The notes under the pieces were generated by a model. It had not been told where the DNA came from. It saw only the letters and a program-made list of their open reading frames with translations, and did no database searches. Shown in pieces: positions 47,572-56,569 of a DNA stretch of 64,000 bases. The stretch covers positions 1 to 64,000 of the forward strand of contig JACPVR010000026.1 in assembly GCA_016197405.1 (NCBI GenBank). Reading direction: 5' to 3'. Origin of the DNA: Mycobacterium sp. GTDB taxonomy: Bacteria > Actinomycetota > Actinomycetes > Mycobacteriales > Mycobacteriaceae. A program made the position numbers and the translations under genes. Every line of letters starts with the position of its first letter. The stretch's first letter is position 1.

Positions 47572-47634
47572 CGGCGCCCGGTACACGCCGGCAGTTACGA
47601 CCTCCGCACTGCCGGCGCGCACCGGGAAGTGATC

Positions 47635-47934
47635 TCAGGCGCAGTCGACGCAGATCTGGCTGTCGCCGCGTTGGGTCGCCAGCCGGTGGGTGTGCTGCAC
47701 CAGGAAGCAGCTCGAGCAGGTGAACTCGTCGGCCTGCTTCGGGATGACCCGCACGGTGAACTCCTCACCGGACAGGTCGGCGCCGGGCAGTTCGAACCCT
47801 TCGAGGTCCTCACCGTCGTCGACATCGAGAACCGCGATGGCGGCGTCGTTACGGCGACCGGCCAGCTCTTCTAGCGAATCGTCAGGCGAATCTGAGGGGT
47901 CCTTCTGGCGGGGCGCATCGTAATCAGTGGCCAT
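47635..47934 (-). CDS. DUF4193 family zinc-ribbon-like protein
   Basis: MATDYDAPRQKDPSDSPDDSLEELAGRRNDA..VRVIPKQADEFTCSSCFLVQHTHRLA..ICVDCA. Confidence 0.92.
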   Translation of the reverse strand: MATDYDAPRQKDPSDSPDDSLEELAGRRNDAAIAVLDVDDGEDLEGFELPGADLSGEEFTVRVIPKQADEFTCSSCFLVQHTHRLATQRGDSQICVDCA

Positions 47935-48080
47935 TGGTGTCCTTTCGGGTCTGGAACCGGCGTCACGTCAACGTGAAAGATGCGCAGCTTGTTCCCAATT
48001 GCAGGCGGGGTGAAACGTGCACCTTAGCCGGTTATCGGGCCGGATCCAGCGGCGACACCGTTATTGCAGGTAACGGCCAT

Positions 48081-49049
48081 TTATTGACCGGTCTGACCGG
48101 CGTCGCGACGCGCTCGGGCCCGCCGTTTTCCCTCGTGCATGGCCGCCACCCGGGCCACCGGGATGGTGCGGCCGTGTTCGATGAGTTCAGCGGGCAACCG
48201 TTGCGGTTGGGGCATCTCCTCGGCCCACGGGTCGCGACCGCCGAGCAGCTCGACGGCGGTGTGCACGGTGAAGTCGGCCGGTGCGATGCGGTCCAGATCG
48301 GACCAGGCGACCGGGAACGACACCGGTACACCGGGCCGCAGTCGCGGACTGTAGGCCGCGGCGACCGTCGCGCCTCCAGAACGGGTGGCGTCGACGAAGA
48401 CCTTGTCTGCCCGGTCGGCCACGATGAAGGCGGTGGTGGCGATCGACGGGTCGAGTGCCTCGGTGCGCGCCGCCAATGCGCGGGTCGCGGCCGCGACATC
48501 GTCGACGGGAGCCGCGTCGTCGATGGGGACGAAGATGTGTACGCCCCGCGAGCCGCTGGTCTTGGCGGCGCCGGCCAGACCGCAGTCCGACAGCGCCTGC
48601 CGGGCCAGCTGCGCGACCGCGACGACGGCGCCGAAGTCCTCGGCGGTGGGCGGATCGAGATCGAGGATCAGATGCGTGGGTCGGTAGATGTCGCTGGCCA
48701 GCCCCAACGCGGGGTGATATTCCACAGCGCGCTGGTTGGCGAACCACAACAGTGTGCGCAGGTCGTCGCACAGCGCGTAGTGGATCTCGCGTTTGGAGGC
48801 CTGCGCCCAGATCGGTGTCTTGCGAACCCAGTCGGGGGTGTACTTGGGGACGTTCTTCTGCATGAACGGTGCCCGCCCGCGCAGGATCCGTAGAACCGTC
48901 AGCGGCCGACCGGCCAGCCCCGGCAGGATCCGGTCGGCGACGGCGTCCAGGTAGTCCACCAGATCGCGTTTGGTGGCACCGGCTTCCGGACCGAGCTGCT
49001 CGTCGAGATTGGTCAGCTCGACGCCGGCGCGCTGTTCACCGGTGCTCAC
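48081..49049 (-). CDS. Stand-alone LigD-type NHEJ polymerase domain (PolDom, AEP superfamily)
   Basis: TKRDLVDYLDAVADRILPGLAGRPLTVLRILRG..FMQKNVPKYTPDWV..HLILDLDPP..KTSGSRGVHIFVPI. Confidence 0.9.
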   Translation of the reverse strand: MSTGEQRAGVELTNLDEQLGPEAGATKRDLVDYLDAVADRILPGLAGRPLTVLRILRGRAPFMQKNVPKYTPDWVRKTPIWAQASKREIHYALCDDLRTLLWFANQRAVEYHPALGLASDIYRPTHLILDLDPPTAEDFGAVVAVAQLARQALSDCGLAGAAKTSGSRGVHIFVPIDDAAPVDDVAAATRALAARTEALDPSIATTAFIVADRADKVFVDATRSGGATVAAAYSPRLRPGVPVSFPVAWSDLDRIAPADFTVHTAVELLGGRDPWAEEMPQPQRLPAELIEHGRTIPVARVAAMHEGKRRARARRDAGQTGQ

Positions 49050-49669
49050 GGCGTCACCCGCCGAGCCGGTACCAGCGTGCCGACCAGGAATGCCACGCAA
49101 TGGCCCGTCGCGGTGAAATCGGCGCGTGAGCGCACCGCGACCGCGACCGCGGTGGCTGCCGCGAGCTGTGTGCCCACGCGCCACGATGTCGGCAGATAGC
49201 CACACAGCCCGCCGCCGACGCCGAGGGCGAAATAGCTGACTCCGATGTCGTGCGCGTGGGCCAATTTCCGCGGCTCGTCACCGCGCGCGATGGAACGGGC
49301 CAGCAGAGCCTGACTGGCCGCGGTACCGATGACGTGGGCTGCGATCCCGGTGCCGAGATAGCGCGGGCGGCCCTGCACCCGCTCGGCGGGACCGAGGACT
49401 GCGGCGAAAACCGGCACATAGGGCCACCATCGGCGCCCATCGAGCCATAACAAGCTGGTGAGCAGCGCGCGAAGTGGCCTGCGCCGCAGCTGGACGATAT
49501 TCGTCGACTGCTCACGCAACAGTTCGCGCCTCTTGCGGGCCGATGCCGACCGCTGGATCCGGGTGGTGCCGAACAGCAGGGCCAGCCAGCCGTAGGTCAG
49601 GGGAGCGGCGGCGACGGTCGGCCCGACCCTGCGGAGAACATCGCTTGTCGCGGCTTGTCCGGCACCCAT
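49046..49669 (-). CDS. Rhomboid-like polytopic membrane protein
   Basis: Several TM helices; HVIGTAASQALL, HDIGVSYFALGVGGGLCGYLP, GHCVAFLVG; 4-nt overlap with PolDom gene. Confidence 0.68.
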   Translation of the reverse strand: MGAGQAATSDVLRRVGPTVAAAPLTYGWLALLFGTTRIQRSASARKRRELLREQSTNIVQLRRRPLRALLTSLLWLDGRRWWPYVPVFAAVLGPAERVQGRPRYLGTGIAAHVIGTAASQALLARSIARGDEPRKLAHAHDIGVSYFALGVGGGLCGYLPTSWRVGTQLAAATAVAVAVRSRADFTATGHCVAFLVGTLVPARRVTP

Positions 49670-49698
49670 CTCCCGAGCCTATGCCCGCCGCGGCAGGA

Positions 49699-50589
49699 TC
49701 AATCCTGGATGGCTTTGGCCAGCGTCACGTACCTGGTCAGTGTGGCGGTGTCGGCGTGCGCACCGCGATCGAGTTCACGGGTCGCCTCGTGGACGACTCG
49801 CACAACGACCCATGCGCGTGCGCGGTGTTCGTCGAAGCCGGCGGCGTCGACGAGGCTGTAGAAACGCGCCCGGACACCGTTTCGCACATTGCCGGCCAGC
49901 TCGTCCCAGCGCTGCCACAACATCGGTGCGAGTTCGGAGTGTGGGTCGCCGTTGACCGGTTTCGGCGCGATGGTCAGCCACGGCTCGCGTTCGGCGGCGA
50001 CCACCCGCCGGTAGTGCAGGTCGCCGTGCAGCACTCGAGCGGTCCCGGGGTCGGCGATCAGTTCGCGGGCCAGCGTGACCGCGTGCTCGACCAGGCGCCG
50101 CGGGATGGGGGCGTCGGCGGGAAGATTCTCGAAGATCTTCAGCCAGTCGGCGACATCTGTTGTCAGCGAACGCAATTGCGGTATGGCAGGCACGTGGATG
50201 CGTCGGTAGATATCGGCGACCACCGCGCAGGCCTGCACATCGGACCGGACCACGAGGGTTGACGGCTGCAAGCGCTCCAAGAGCACTACGCGGTGGTGGG
50301 GATCGGCGGCGAGCAGCCGAACCGCACCGTGGCCACCCCAGCGGCGCAGGACCAGGTGTTCGTGTTCGGAGGACGCATCGGGGAAACCGATCTTCACGAC
50401 GGCGGGCACCCCCTCGGGGGTTCGCACCGGCACGATCAACGCCGCCGTCCCGTGGGTCGGGGGGCCGTCGGTGCGTAGCCCCCAGCGATGCAGTGCGTCA
50501 TCGGCGGTCCGCGCAAGACCGTCGACCCAGCGCTGCCAGTCCGGGCCGTGCGCGGCCAATTGCCGGACCCCGCTGGGAAGTTCGATCAC
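49699..50589 (-). CDS. APH(6)/hydroxyurea-type antibiotic phosphotransferase family (possibly degenerate active site)
   Basis: VLHGDLHYRRVVAAEREPWLTIAPKPVNGDPHSELAPMLWQRWDELAG. Confidence 0.82.
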   Translation of the reverse strand: MIELPSGVRQLAAHGPDWQRWVDGLARTADDALHRWGLRTDGPPTHGTAALIVPVRTPEGVPAVVKIGFPDASSEHEHLVLRRWGGHGAVRLLAADPHHRVVLLERLQPSTLVVRSDVQACAVVADIYRRIHVPAIPQLRSLTTDVADWLKIFENLPADAPIPRRLVEHAVTLARELIADPGTARVLHGDLHYRRVVAAEREPWLTIAPKPVNGDPHSELAPMLWQRWDELAGNVRNGVRARFYSLVDAAGFDEHRARAWVVVRVVHEATRELDRGAHADTATLTRYVTLAKAIQD

Positions 50590-50599
50590 CGCGGCAAGT

Positions 50600-50893
50600 C
50601 TATTTGGGACAGTCGATGGTGACGTAGACAGTGGGATCGGCGCCGGTGGCGTCCGCGGGGTTGATCGAGGTCACCGAGCACTGGGAAAGCGACACCGCGG
50701 GTTCGCCCTGCACCCAGTTGATCGACGTGTTGTAACCGGCCGCGGCGATATCGTCGAGCGTCGCGCTCGCCGACTCCGAGCCCGCCTCGGGCAGGCTGTT
50801 CTCGTCGGCGCTGGCCAGCGGTGCGTACAGGACGGCCGCGGCGGCGCCCGCGCCGACCAACATCAGTGTCGCCAGTTGCAGTGTCTTGGTCAT
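50600..50893 (-). CDS. Secreted hypothetical protein
   Basis: MTKTLQLATLMLVGAGAAAAVLYAPLASADENSLPEAG signal peptide. Confidence 0.8.
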   Translation of the reverse strand: MTKTLQLATLMLVGAGAAAAVLYAPLASADENSLPEAGSESASATLDDIAAAGYNTSINWVQGEPAVSLSQCSVTSINPADATGADPTVYVTIDCPK

Positions 50894-51008
50894 CGTGGTG
50901 CCTTTCGGGTGGTGTCGATTGCGTGACACCACGATCCCGCCACGGCGGCCACCCGGGCATCGACGCTGGCGCCCAACACCGCTACCGGCTAGCGCTACCC
51001 CCGAACGG

Positions 51009-51947
51009 CTAGTGCGCGGTCTTCTTGCCGAAGGGCAGTACGTGCACGACGGCGACCACGACGGCACCGACGACGAGCCCGATGATCGCCGACGCACCGG
51101 TGTTCACGAGCCAGGCCAGCACACCACCGACACCCTGGACGGCGTGGTGCACGCCCTCCTCGAGGTGGTGCACGAAGCCGTACGGTGTGTGCCACCCCAG
51201 CGTGTTGGTCCCGACCAGCAGGATGTGGCCACCGACCCAGAGCATCGCGACGGTGCCGATCGCCGACAGCGCGGCGAGCACCTTCGGCATCGCGGTCACC
51301 AGTCCGCGGCCGAATTTCTGCGAGAACGTCGAATTGCGTTGTGCCAGGCTCAGACCGATATCGTCCATCTTCACGATGAGCCCGACGACGCCGTAGACCG
51401 CCGCGGTGATGACCAGGGCGACGATGATCAGGATGATGAGTCGCGGCAGGAACGCCTGATCGGCGACCTCGTTGAGCGCGATGACCATGATCTCGGCCGA
51501 CAGGATGAAGTCGGTGCGAATGGCCCCGGCCGTCATCTGGCGTTCGGCGTCCTCGCCGACGACCGTGGTGGGTGCGGCATGGCTGTCGTGACCCCGGATC
51601 CGGCCCCACACCTTCTCGGCGCCCTCGAAGCACAGGTAGGTGGCGCCGACCATCAGGATCGGGGTCAGCAGCCACGGCAGGAACTGGCTCAGCAGCAGCG
51701 CCGCGGGCAGGATGAACACCAGCTTGTTGCGCAGCGAGCCGATCGCGATGCGCTTGATCATCGGCAGTTCCCGCTCGGCGGTGATGCCGTGGACGTACTG
51801 CGGTGTCACCGCGGTGTCGTCGATGACCACACCGGCAGCCTTGGCGGTCGCCCGCCCCGCGGCGGCACCGATATCGTCGACCGAGGCGGCGGCCAGGCGC
51901 GCCAACGCGGCGATATCGTCCAGCAGACCGAACAGACCGGCACTCAT
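51009..51947 (-). CDS. DUF808 (YedI-like) membrane protein
   Basis: MSAGLFGLLDDIAALARLAAASVDDIGAAAGRATAKAAGVVIDDTAVTPQYVHG..ERELPMIKRIAIGSLRNKLVFILPAALLLS. Confidence 0.92.
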   Translation of the reverse strand: MSAGLFGLLDDIAALARLAAASVDDIGAAAGRATAKAAGVVIDDTAVTPQYVHGITAERELPMIKRIAIGSLRNKLVFILPAALLLSQFLPWLLTPILMVGATYLCFEGAEKVWGRIRGHDSHAAPTTVVGEDAERQMTAGAIRTDFILSAEIMVIALNEVADQAFLPRLIILIIVALVITAAVYGVVGLIVKMDDIGLSLAQRNSTFSQKFGRGLVTAMPKVLAALSAIGTVAMLWVGGHILLVGTNTLGWHTPYGFVHHLEEGVHHAVQGVGGVLAWLVNTGASAIIGLVVGAVVVAVVHVLPFGKKTAH

Positions 51948-51999
51948 CGCGCTTTCTCCATGACAGGCAAGGTTAGTCGCCTCGAGGAGAAGGGTCTGC

Positions 52000-52788
52000 T
52001 CAGCTGCTGTGCGCCGCCTCGCGATCGGCTTTGCGGATCCGCGGTGCCAGGGCCACCACCTCCGGAACCACGGTCGGGTTCGCATGCGCCATGGTGACCA
52101 GGGAGACCAGGGTGTCGGCGACGTCACGCAGCGCCGACATCCGGGCCGGCAGCTGACCGTGCTCGACCCAGGACTCGAACAACTGCGCCAACAGGTCGCG
52201 GTCGGCGCCGCGCAGGATCTCGGTGTCCTCGGTCGGGCCCATCCCGACCCGGACGATGGACAGTTCCGGATGCTCACTGCGCCACGAGCGCAGGATCTCG
52301 TCCAAGGCGGCCTTACTGGCGTCGTAGGCGGCGACGCCGGCGCGCGGCCGGCCGACGTCATTGCTGGACGCGACCAGTACGACACCGTCGTCGGACAGGT
52401 GCGGCAGCGCGGCACGCAGCACGTTGTTCGCACCGATGGTGTTGACGCCGAACGCATGGATCCAGGTGGCGACGTCGGTGTCCTCGATATGGGCGAACGG
52501 GACCACGGTGCTGGTGAACACCACCGCGTCCAACCCGCCGAGGGCCTCGGCGGCGGCGTCGACGACGGGCTTGATGGACCGGGAGTCCTCGACGTCGAGT
52601 TCGAACGCCGATCCGCCGATGGTCGCGGCGAGCTCTGTCAGGACCGACATGCGACGGGCCGCGACGGCCACCGTGGCTCCGCGCTCGGCGGCGCGGAGCG
52701 CGACGGCATGCCCGATACCCGACGATGCGCCGACCACCAGCAGGCGTAGCCCCGCGGCATCGGCTTGTTGACCACTCACTGCGACCAC
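52000..52788 (-). CDS. SDR family oxidoreductase
   Basis: LLVVGASSGIGHAVALRAAERGATVAVAARR..VLVASSNDVGRPRAGVAAYDASKAALDEI. Confidence 0.9.
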   Translation of the reverse strand: MVAVSGQQADAAGLRLLVVGASSGIGHAVALRAAERGATVAVAARRMSVLTELAATIGGSAFELDVEDSRSIKPVVDAAAEALGGLDAVVFTSTVVPFAHIEDTDVATWIHAFGVNTIGANNVLRAALPHLSDDGVVLVASSNDVGRPRAGVAAYDASKAALDEILRSWRSEHPELSIVRVGMGPTEDTEILRGADRDLLAQLFESWVEHGQLPARMSALRDVADTLVSLVTMAHANPTVVPEVVALAPRIRKADREAAHSS

Positions 52789-52902
52789 CTCGATCGTTCA
52801 CTGCGGTTGTTTCCGACGTCACATTAGAGCGTCGACAAAGGATTGCCTAAGTTGGCTCGCTGATTTACACCCATCGTGGGTTTTGTCACCCCGTGGGCCA
52901 AG

Positions 52903-53532
52903 ATGGCAAGTGTGATCAGCATGCGCTCGGCGGCCGTCATCTGGCTGCTCGGCGCCACGGTCTACCTGGTGTGCGAGGCGGCGGCCGCCGCCTCGGTGCC
53001 CGGCTACAGCTATGCCGGCGATTTCATCAGCGACCTCGGCGTGCGCCCCGTGATGAACATCGGGGCGTTCGCGGTGCATGGCGTGCTGTTTTTGCTCGGC
53101 GCCGTCGTCATGGCGCTGTCCGTTCCGGCCGCCGGCCGGGCCAGGGTGGGTTTCGTGCTGGCCGCGGGCGCCAATGCGGTGGGCAACATCCTGCTGGCCG
53201 TGTTCCACGCCGGGGCGCCGGCATCGGCGTGGCATCAACAGTGGCATGTCGTCGGCGCCGCGCTGGCCATCCTCGGCGGCAACATCGCGGTGCTGATCGC
53301 GGGGTTCGCCGGCCGCCGCGCCGGTGCCAGCGGCTGCTACCGCCGGAGCAGTATCGCCATCGGGTCGTTCGGTATCGCCTGCCTGGTGGGGCTGACTGTC
53401 GACGGTCTGCACGGTGATCGGGTGCTGGCGGTCGGCCTGGTCGAGCGTGGTTCGGTCTACAGCATCATCGGCTGGGAGTTGCTGACGGCGTGGGCCATCC
53501 TTCGCCGTGGCCGCCGGTCGGAAACCCGATAA
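52903..53532 (+). CDS. DUF998 membrane protein
   Basis: MRSAAVIWLLGATVYLVCEAAAAASVPGYSYAGDFISDLGV..PVMNIGAFAVHGVLFLLGAVVM. Confidence 0.82.
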   Translation: MASVISMRSAAVIWLLGATVYLVCEAAAAASVPGYSYAGDFISDLGVRPVMNIGAFAVHGVLFLLGAVVMALSVPAAGRARVGFVLAAGANAVGNILLAVFHAGAPASAWHQQWHVVGAALAILGGNIAVLIAGFAGRRAGASGCYRRSSIAIGSFGIACLVGLTVDGLHGDRVLAVGLVERGSVYSIIGWELLTAWAILRRGRRSETR

Positions 53533-53604
53533 GGCCCGCACGTGCGGCGACCTCGTGGCAGGCTGTCGACACTCATGCCGCATCGAAGGAGACCGAGGAC
53601 CGTG

Positions 53605-53934
53605 ATGAGATCCGCAATGACGTTGAGCGCGCGGCGGTTGGCCGCGATCGCCGTTGCCGCGGCAGCCCTTCCGGCCGTGAGCATGATCGGTACCGCGGTG
53701 AGCCATGCCGATGAGGTCTGCCCGGTGGGGATGTACTGGGACGTCTATTCGATGCAGTGCCTGTACTACGACGTCGATGTGTACGTCAATCCGCCGAACC
53801 CGATCGTCGGTCCGGTCGGCCCGGTGGGAGTCGGGGGACTCGGTCCGGTCGCCGGGCCGGTGGGGCCTGTCGGAGTCGGTGGCGTCGGTCCCGTTGTCGG
53901 GCCGGTGGGTCCGGTCGGTATCGGCCGACGCTGA
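53605..53934 (+). CDS. Secreted hypothetical protein with GPVGPVGVG repeats
   Basis: Signal peptide ending VSHADEVCPVG; 15-aa imperfect repeats GPVGPVGVGGLGPVA / GPVGPVGVGGVGPVV / GPVGPVGIGRR. Confidence 0.75.
   Translation: MRSAMTLSARRLAAIAVAAAALPAVSMIGTAVSHADEVCPVGMYWDVYSMQCLYYDVDVYVNPPNPIVGPVGPVGVGGLGPVAGPVGPVGVGGVGPVVGPVGPVGIGRR
53809..53931 (+). repeat. 45-nt imperfect coding tandem repeat (~2.7 copies)
   Basis: Units start at 53809, 53854 and 53899. Confidence 0.7.
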
Positions 53935-54025
53935 GCGCAACGCTCACGTATCGGTTGAGGGACATCATGGTCGGTGACCCGGTTTCTTTCACCGGGTTCT
54001 TCGTGAGCTGTGCCATCATCGCCGG

Positions 54026-54898
54026 GTGGAGCTTGGTCTGCATGCCCTGGGCATCGGCACCGGGTCCCAGCGCGCCGTCATCGATGCCGTAGCCGGCGCT
54101 GCCGAGCAGGCCGGATTCGCCACGTTGTGGGCCGGCGAGCACGTCGTCATGGTCGACGAGTCGAAGTCGCCCTATCCGTATACCGACGACGGCCGGATAG
54201 CGGTCGACGCGGCCGCCGACTGGCTCGACCCGATGATCACGCTGAGCTTCGCCGCCGCGGCCACCCGCACAATCGAATTGGCCACCGGTGTACTGCTGTT
54301 GCCGGAGCACAATCCGGTGATAATCGCCAAGCAGGCCGCATCGCTGGACCGGCTCAGCGGCGGCAGGCTCACCCTCGGCGTCGGAATCGGTTGGTCGCGA
54401 GAGGAATTCGATGCCCTCGGGGTGCCGTTCGAGCGACGTGCCGCGCGCACCGCGGAGTATGTCGACGCGATGCGCACCCTGTGGCGCGACGAGATCGCCT
54501 CGTTCGACGGCGAATTCGTCGGCTTCGACGGGATCCGGGTCAACCCGAAACCGGTACGCGACGGGCGTCTTCCGGTGGTCTTCGGGGGCAACAGTGCCGC
54601 CGCGCTGCGCAGAGCGGCCACCACCGGCGACGGGTGGTACGGGTTCAACCTGCCCGACGTCGAGGAGGCGGCACACTGCGCGTCGACGATCCGGGCGCAC
54701 TGCCGAAGCGCCGGACGCGACCGCGGTGATCTACGGCTTTCGGTCGCGTTGCGTGAACCTCGACACCGCAACCTGGCGGCACTGTCCGATGCTGGGATCG
54801 ACGAACTCGTCCTGGTGGCCGCGCCACCGCAGGACGCCGCCCGGGCGGCTGAATGGGTGCACGAACTCGCCGCGGAGTGGCTGCCCCTACCGCGGTAG
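54026..54898 (+). CDS. LLM-class (F420-dependent type) oxidoreductase
   Basis: AGFATLWAGEHVVMVDE..IELATGVLLLPEHNPVIIAKQAASLDRLSGGRLTLGVGIGWSREEFDALG. Confidence 0.93.
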   Translation: MELGLHALGIGTGSQRAVIDAVAGAAEQAGFATLWAGEHVVMVDESKSPYPYTDDGRIAVDAAADWLDPMITLSFAAAATRTIELATGVLLLPEHNPVIIAKQAASLDRLSGGRLTLGVGIGWSREEFDALGVPFERRAARTAEYVDAMRTLWRDEIASFDGEFVGFDGIRVNPKPVRDGRLPVVFGGNSAAALRRAATTGDGWYGFNLPDVEEAAHCASTIRAHCRSAGRDRGDLRLSVALREPRHRNLAALSDAGIDELVLVAAPPQDAARAAEWVHELAAEWLPLPR

Positions 54899-54903
54899 CC
54901 GTC

Positions 54904-55404
54904 TCACCACAACGCCACCGTGGCATTGAGCCGCTTGGCCGCGTTGTGCACGTATTGCGCGTACTTGGTGATCTGCCGGGCGTCGACCCCCGGCTTGAAC
55001 GACTCACACATCACCGTGGCGGCCTGCATATCCTTGGCGGCGCCGGCGAACAGTTCGTCGACATCCGGTCTGGGAGCGGGTAGCGACTTCTGCAGGGCAT
55101 CGGCGAGTGCGGCGGTGAGCCGGCACTGCTGCGCGGCCTCGGCGAAGTCGGCGGACCGTACGGCGGTCGTCATATCGCCCAGCACCTGAGCCAGCGCGCC
55201 CTGGGCCCCCTGGGCGCGGGCGGTCCATTCCTGGGCAGCCGCTTCGTCGGGCGGATCCGGGACGAATGTCTGTGTCGGCGGTGCCGAGGTGACCGACGTC
55301 GACGTGACCGTCGTGACGGCATCTGGTGCGGCTGGCTGATCCGCGCACGCGGACAACGCCGCGGCCAACGCAGGCGCGGCCAACACCATCCGCACCGGCT
55401 TCAT
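54904..55404 (-). CDS. Putative lipoprotein
   Basis: MKPVRMVLAAPALAAALSACADQPAAPDAVTTVTS (lipobox LSAC). Confidence 0.75.
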   Translation of the reverse strand: MKPVRMVLAAPALAAALSACADQPAAPDAVTTVTSTSVTSAPPTQTFVPDPPDEAAAQEWTARAQGAQGALAQVLGDMTTAVRSADFAEAAQQCRLTAALADALQKSLPAPRPDVDELFAGAAKDMQAATVMCESFKPGVDARQITKYAQYVHNAAKRLNATVALW

Positions 55405-55446
55405 GTGCGCGAAGCGTACACCAGCGTCTCGTGGCGTCCGCGCAGG

Positions 55447-55638
55447 TCATGCCAGGTTGTCGCGCCGGTCGCCGAGGAAATCGATGAGTCGTTGATCGGC
55501 GGACCGGAACTCGTCGAGCTGTTCGCCGCCGTCGCACCGGAACAGTCCCACGACCACATGATCGGCGCGTCGATCCAGCACCCGCCACAGGCCGCCGGCG
55601 TCCTCCCACCGCTGCAGCGTCTCGACGAGATCGGTCAT
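55447..55638 (-). CDS. 63-aa hypothetical protein
   Basis: MTDLVETLQRWEDAGGLWRVLDRRADHVVVGLFRCDGGEQLDEFRSADQRLIDFLGDR; protein-like composition. Confidence 0.7.
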   Translation of the reverse strand: MTDLVETLQRWEDAGGLWRVLDRRADHVVVGLFRCDGGEQLDEFRSADQRLIDFLGDRRDNLA

Positions 55639-55728
55639 CTCGCCATTGTGCGATGCCAGGGACCGAAGTCACCGGTGCCGGGGCGGGGGGGCCTTGCCGG
55701 GATCGGCAAGCAATGTTGGACTGAGCCG

Positions 55729-56163
55729 GTGAACGCAGCCTGGGCAGTTGCCGTCGCCGCGGTCTTTACCTGGCTCGGCATGGTCGCCGCGATCTCGTTC
55801 CTGGAGGCGCCGCTGAAGTTCCTGGCGCCGGGAGTCACGTTGCAGGTCGGGCTGGGCATCGGGCGGCTGGTGTTCCGGGCGCTCAACATCTGCGAATCGG
55901 TGCTCGGCCTGGTGATCATCGCCGCGTTGTTCGTCGACGCGCCGTCGACGGCGGTGGTGATCGCCTTCCTGACCGCGGTGGTGGCGTTGTTGGTCCAGGT
56001 GGTCGCGGTGCGCCCGGTACTGGCCGTGCGCTCGAATGCGGTGTTGGCCGGTACCGCCGAATCCGGGAGCCGCCGATCGCGCGCGCACTACGTTTACGTC
56101 GGTCTGGAAGTGGTCAAAGTGATCGCTCTGGTGATCACTGGCGTCCTGCTGCTGACCGCGTGA
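55729..56163 (+). CDS. Four-TM hypothetical membrane protein
   Basis: AWAVAVAAVFTWLGMVAAISFLEAPLKFLAPGVTLQVGLGIGRLVFRALN. Confidence 0.78.
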   Translation: MNAAWAVAVAAVFTWLGMVAAISFLEAPLKFLAPGVTLQVGLGIGRLVFRALNICESVLGLVIIAALFVDAPSTAVVIAFLTAVVALLVQVVAVRPVLAVRSNAVLAGTAESGSRRSRAHYVYVGLEVVKVIALVITGVLLLTA

Positions 56164-56176
56164 CCCGAACGGAGCA

Positions 56177-56512
56177 ATGATGCAAGCACTTGCCCTGCCC
56201 GACCTGGTGGACCAGCAGTTGGCGGCTGCCCGCGCCGCCCACAGCGGCCGAGCCGCCCACACCGTGTACGGCGGTCACGGCCACTTCCTGCGGCAGACGC
56301 TCATCGCGTTGGCCGCCGGAAACGGGCTCGGTGAACATGACAGTCCCGGCGAGGCGACCCTGCAGGTGCTGCGCGGGCACGTCATCCTGCGGGTCGGCCA
56401 GGACAGCTGTGAGGGCTCTGCCGGTGACTATCTGGTGATCCCGCTGGCTCGGCATTCGCTGGACGCAGTGCAGGATTCCGCGGTGCTGCTCACGGTCCTG
56501 GCGGACCGCTAG
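56177..56512 (+). CDS. Cupin-domain protein
   Basis: GNGLGEHDSPGEATLQVLRGHVILRVGQDSCEGSAGDYLVIPLARHSLDAVQDSAVLLTV. Confidence 0.88.
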   Translation: MMQALALPDLVDQQLAAARAAHSGRAAHTVYGGHGHFLRQTLIALAAGNGLGEHDSPGEATLQVLRGHVILRVGQDSCEGSAGDYLVIPLARHSLDAVQDSAVLLTVLADR

Positions 56513-56569
56513 CGGCCCAAAGGAAGCCAAGCCCAGGCCGCCTCTGCTCCGGTAGGCTACCGGCTCACG

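Noticed and set aside
51948-52457. N-terminal extension of the DUF808 ORF (51009..52457)
   Set aside because: Upstream part is Arg/Pro/Trp-rich shadow of the SDR gene; natural start is ATG at 51947
53809-53931. Short regular repeats considered as CRISPR
   Set aside because: Repeats are in frame, contiguous without spacers, and encode GPV peptide units
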